Shown here in pieces: positions 61,653 through 64,000 of a stretch of DNA of 64,000 nt (the stretch's first letter is position 1; each line of letters starts with the position of its first letter). Under the pieces are notes generated by a model. The model was not told where the DNA came from and ran no database searches. It was given only the letters and a program-made list of their open reading frames with translations. The stretch is from Algoriphagus boritolerans DSM 17298 = JCM 18970 (GTDB taxonomy: Bacteria > Bacteroidota > Bacteroidia > Cytophagales > Cyclobacteriaceae), in assembly GCF_900108085.1 (NCBI RefSeq), contig NZ_FNVR01000001.1:186712-250711 (forward strand), in the 5' to 3' direction. The position numbers were made by a program, and so were the translations under genes.

Positions 61653-61694
61653 CCCAATCCGAAATCCGAAATCGCACGTCCGAAATCCCAAATC
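61653..61694. repeat. 7-bp degenerate array, right arm around S23 gene B
   Basis: Six units of type CGAAATC in register (CCCAATC, CGAAATC, CGAAATC, GCACGTC, CGAAATC, CCAAATC). It runs into the stop codon of the kelch remnant at 61693-61695. Confidence 0.85.
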
Positions 61695-62156
61695 ACTTCT
61701 TCCACTCGATCATCTCCATCGTATTGATCTCAGGGCCTCCGCCTCGATTGACAGAACCTGCATGGACATAGATTTTTCCATCCAAAAAGGCCGCTCCCGT
61801 TCCATGCCGGCCTTGTGTCAGATTTGGGAATTGATCCAAGTGTGAGTCCGAGTGTCCAAAACTTCCACTTCCGCATGAGCAGGTGTTTGGGCTTGACTTT
61901 CACCATTGAGAATAACTAAGTAAGGCCCTACGCCAAGATTTGAATTGCCGGCTCTTGGAGTGGGGATTTCTGTTTCGATAGTCGTCCACGTATTGGTTTT
62001 GAAGTCGTAGTAATCAATTTTATTAGTTGTCAACTCGAGCACCTTCCCAATTTTGGCATAGGAAGTCCGGCCTCCTGCCAGATACAATTTATCCCCAACT
62101 AAAGCTGCACTGACATGGTCTCTAGCTCTTGGTGCACTGGGAAGGGAAGTCCATTC
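61693..62156 (-). pseudogene. Kelch-repeat protein remnant, truncated and frameshifted
   Basis: Kelch motifs are plain: WTSLPSAPRARDH with KLYLAGGRTSYA, then YDFKTNTWTTIE with PTPRAGNSNLGV. After HTW (near 61840) the frame closes, but in another frame it continues QFPNLTQGRHGTGAAFLDGK to VHAGSVNRGG and ends at a TGA (61693-61695). One missing G would restore it. The N-terminal part of the protein is absent: at about 62157 the frame runs straight into a toxin fragment. A full kelch protein has about six repeats; here about three remain. Confidence 0.8.
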
Positions 62157-62231
62157 TATTTTTTTATAATAGCTAACAGCGGAAAGGATATCTGATTTGA
62201 CTTCTAATCTGTTGACTATTTTGTAAATTAT
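62157..62231 (-). pseudogene. RelE/ParE-type toxin, N-terminal fragment
   Basis: Twenty-five codons read IIYKIVNRLEVKSDIL followed by SAVSYYKKI, the usual first helix and strand of RelE/ParE toxins, then pass in frame into the kelch remnant. The start codon is ATA where ATG is expected: the overlap with the antitoxin stop reads TTATAATT, and an ATG would give the usual ATGA overlap. The remaining ~75 residues, with the catalytic part, are absent. Confidence 0.65.
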
Positions 62232-62470
62232 AACTCTCTCTCGATGTCGTCTAACGTTTCATCAAAATCAAAAACATCCTCAGGATTGCTTTCATAAGCT
62301 AAAAGCCGTTGATCAATTACTTGTTTTTGCCAATCAGCAAGTTGCATGGTGTTGTCTGATTCTGCCTTTTGCAATTCCTCATACTATGAAGTTAGAGATT
62401 GCCATTCATCTATAGGAATATAAACCCCAGTAGTATTTCCTTCTTTGTCTTGGATAAATTGGAGCGTCAT
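62228..62470 (-). pseudogene. Antitoxin gene with a premature stop
   Basis: From the ATG at 62470 the frame reads TLQFIQDKEGNTTGVYIPI, then DEWQSLTS, a TAG (62384-62386), and continues YEELQKAESDN to a TAA at 62228-62230. The whole has 80 codons. The start is typical of short antitoxins paired with RelE/ParE toxins in Bacteroidota. The TAG replaces one codon in an otherwise intact frame. The toxin fragment overlaps its end. Confidence 0.75.
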
Positions 62471-62537
62471 TTTTTCTATTTTTAAGTTATTCGAATTGGT
62501 TTGGAGATTCTAAAATAAGGAAAATCATGATTTTATT

Positions 62538-62640
62538 TTGCCGCAGATATCCGAAGAAAAGAGCGCAGAATTTCGTAGAAAAAATCAGCGACCAGCTTCG
62601 AATTTTTCAGTGGGAAATCAGCGGGAAATGGACACAAATG
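62538..62640. repeat. Short-period degenerate repeat, 'AATCAGCG' type
   Basis: CGCAG-type units at the left (CCGCAGATATCCG, GCGCAGAATTTCG) and AATCAGCG units at the right, matching the style of 6861-7085 and 19922-20115. It borders the dead toxin-antitoxin pair. Confidence 0.5.
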
Positions 62641-62665
62641 AAAAACCACGAATCGCTTCGTGGTT
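62641..62665 (-). terminator. Terminator after tyrA
   Basis: AACCACGAA (62644-62652) and TTCGTGGTT (62657-62665) form the stem; on the minus strand TTTTT follows. Confidence 0.8.
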
Positions 62666-62708
62666 CACAATACAGCCTAAATTCAAATTTGAAATCTCGA
62701 ATTTCAAT

Positions 62709-63557
62709 TCATTTACCCAACTCCAGAATATCACGAATCTTGTTGATCTCGGTCATTTCCTCTAAGAGTCCTTTGCTGTCCTCCTTCGCAATTTTTTCTC
62801 TGAAAGCTTTCAGATTAGCGATGTATCCATCCAATGCACTGAGGATATTCTCTTTGTTTTCGGTAAAAATCGGTGCCCACATTGCAGGACTGGACTTAGC
62901 CAATCGGACGGTGGAAGCGAAACCTGAGCCTGCCATATCGAAGATGTTTTTATCATCTGCCATTTTCTGCAGGACGGTTTCCCCCAGCATAAATGAAGAA
63001 ATATGCGATAAGTGAGACACGAAGGCCAAATGCCTGTCATGCTCCTCTGGATCCATGAAGCGCAACTTCAAATTCAGCGCATCAAAAAGTTGGTAGGCCT
63101 TTTCTTTCAGGTGAAGATCGGTTTTTTCCAGCTCGCAGATGATCAATACTTTTCTGTTTAAAAGATCTGCCATGGCAGCTTTTGGGCCTGAATATTCCGT
63201 TCCGGCGATGGGGTGTGCGGCGAGGTATTGCTTTCGCTTAGGATGATCGGCCATCATTCCGCATAGCTTGGCCTTGGTAGAACCAACGTCAAATACCAAG
63301 GTATTTTCGCCCACTTGATTCAGTGTGTCAATCAAAATTTTACCCAATGTATCTGCGGGAGTTGCCAAAATGACCAGATCGGTATCTGCATCCGGTGTTT
63401 CTTTCGCTTCGGTGATGATGCCGAGGGTCAGCGCATCCTTAAGATTTTGAGGATTGGCATCCGTTCCGGTGATGATCAGTTCGGGAAATTTTTGTCTGGC
63501 TCCTAATCCAAAGGAACCCCCCAAAAGGCCAAGGCCAATGATGTGTATTTTCTTCAT
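62709..63557 (-). CDS. tyrA: Prephenate dehydrogenase
   Basis: The 282-residue enzyme makes 4-hydroxyphenylpyruvate for tyrosine synthesis. The NAD-binding motif IIGLGLLGGSFGL is at the start, with TDANPQN, then the catalytic region HPIAGTEYSGP (His near residue 115) and SHLSHISSFMLG near residue 182. It is a stand-alone dehydrogenase without a chorismate mutase or ACT domain. It is five bases downstream of the aminotransferase gene, in the order usual for the aromatic amino-acid operon of Bacteroidota. Confidence 0.95.
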   Translation of the reverse strand: MKKIHIIGLGLLGGSFGLGARQKFPELIITGTDANPQNLKDALTLGIITEAKETPDADTDLVILATPADTLGKILIDTLNQVGENTLVFDVGSTKAKLCGMMADHPKRKQYLAAHPIAGTEYSGPKAAMADLLNRKVLIICELEKTDLHLKEKAYQLFDALNLKLRFMDPEEHDRHLAFVSHLSHISSFMLGETVLQKMADDKNIFDMAGSGFASTVRLAKSSPAMWAPIFTENKENILSALDGYIANLKAFREKIAKEDSKGLLEEMTEINKIRDILELGK

Positions 63558-63562
63558 ATTGG

Positions 63563-64000
63563 TTATGATTTAATGCGATTGATAGCTTCCAGGATTTTGA
63601 ATTCAGGCATGCAAAGTGAAATGCGGACGTATCCTTCACCTGCTGGTCCAAAAATTCTGCCCGGTGTGATAAATATATTTTTCTCATAAAGGAGATAATC
63701 CACCAATTCATCGGCAGTTTTTCCATCAGGTACTTTGCACCAGACGAAAAGTCCGGCGGTATCTTTGGGATAGCTCAGATCTAGTAGATCGGCCATTTTC
63801 CAAACAAGCTTTCTACGGTTTTGATATTGGTCGTCCAGATCTTCAAACCAACTTTTACCCAAGCTTAAAGCGGCTATTGCTCCTTTTTGTATTCCTAAAA
63901 ACATGCCGGAGTCCATGTTGGATTTGACTTTCAGAACTGCTTCAACCCAGTCTGCCCTGCCGCAAAGCATTCCCACTCTCCATCCCGGCATGTTGAAGGT
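63563..64000 (-). CDS. Pyridoxal-phosphate aminotransferase, C-terminal part
   Basis: The gene enters from the right edge; 146 codons are present. The visible start, TFNMPGWRVGMLCG, is the segment directly after the PLP-binding Lys in class I/II aminotransferases. The end has GLFVWCKVPDG, ITPGRIFGPAGEGYVRISLC, with the Arg that binds the substrate carboxylate. It is upstream of tyrA in one unit, so it probably transaminates the aromatic keto acids, though an aspartate or LL-diaminopimelate aminotransferase of the same fold cannot be excluded. Confidence 0.9.
   Translation of the reverse strand, partial: TFNMPGWRVGMLCGRADWVEAVLKVKSNMDSGMFLGIQKGAIAALSLGKSWFEDLDDQYQNRRKLVWKMADLLDLSYPKDTAGLFVWCKVPDGKTADELVDYLLYEKNIFITPGRIFGPAGEGYVRISLCMPEFKILEAINRIKS

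Noticed and set aside
62527..63015. 162-codon plus-strand frame overlapping the tyrA 3' end
   Set aside because: Begins in repeat DNA and runs antisense into tyrA; no family resemblance.
1..64000. tRNA, rRNA, or complete insertion sequences
   Set aside because: None could be recognised; no transposase or integrase motif was found in any frame.

Overview
The window looks like a chromosome segment of a Bacteroidota bacterium of the Cytophagales type, close to Cyclobacteriaceae such as Algoriphagus. This placement is inferred. It rests on a GldH gliding lipoprotein next to an RicT/PSP1 protein, a GWxTD protein, a GT117 (DUF2723) membrane protein, MacB/FtsX-type permeases, promoters carrying the Bacteroidota -7 motif TAnnTTTG, and starts with little Shine-Dalgarno signal. 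No rRNA, tRNA, CRISPR array or complete insertion sequence was seen.

Layout. 0-0.6 kb: the end of a two-subunit molybdenum hydroxylase (iorAB-like). 1.2-3.8 kb: an NTF2-like protein, an outer-membrane protein and an AraC regulator. 3.9-8.9 kb: molybdenum cofactor genes (moaA, moeA, a TSUP exporter, moaD, a moeB-rhodanese fusion, moaE). 8.9-23.2 kb: mostly housekeeping genes (gldH, ricT, purD, recQ, kdsD, manC, rlmB, GWxTD, a methyltransferase, GT117). 23.3-32.5 kb: a sulfur-compound module (thioredoxin, CstB-like persulfide dioxygenase, porin, two YeeE/YedE half-transporters, TsdA-like dihaem cytochrome, second porin), interrupted by an MFS transporter and an acyl-ACP thioesterase. 32.7-43.5 kb: mixed genes (desaturase, DEAD-box helicase with cold-shock protein, D-lactate dehydrogenase, AlkB, MsrAB, PQQ sugar dehydrogenase). 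43.5-55.5 kb: an NtrC/NtrY two-component pair divergent from an ABC efflux cluster. 56-60 kb: a lone Pycsar-type membrane protein, a TPR histidine kinase, a deacetylase and a SIMPL protein. 61-62.7 kb: a gene graveyard (four-helix-bundle gene, kelch remnant, dead toxin-antitoxin pair). 62.7-64 kb: tyrA and the end of an aminotransferase gene.

How parts fit together. The cofactor cluster can serve the molybdenum hydroxylase. Two copies of a 27-bp direct-repeat site (ATCAAA-N15-ATCAAA, 21-bp period) lie upstream of that enzyme and between the NTF2 and outer-membrane genes, and suggest control by the adjacent AraC protein. In the sulfur module, four promoter regions carry TGTGA-N6-TCACA-like palindromes, each about 30 bp upstream of a -7 motif or a close match to it, which suggests one CRP/FNR-type regulon.

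The most unusual structure is a class of short-period (7-12 bp), degenerate tandem arrays in intergenic DNA. Two unrelated four-helix-bundle (S23-type) genes are each framed by arrays in inverted orientation, with 8-bp units at one locus and 7-bp units at the other. Other arrays without a gene fill gaps nearby. This looks like a family of gene-carrying repeat elements that I do not recognise as a named mobile element.
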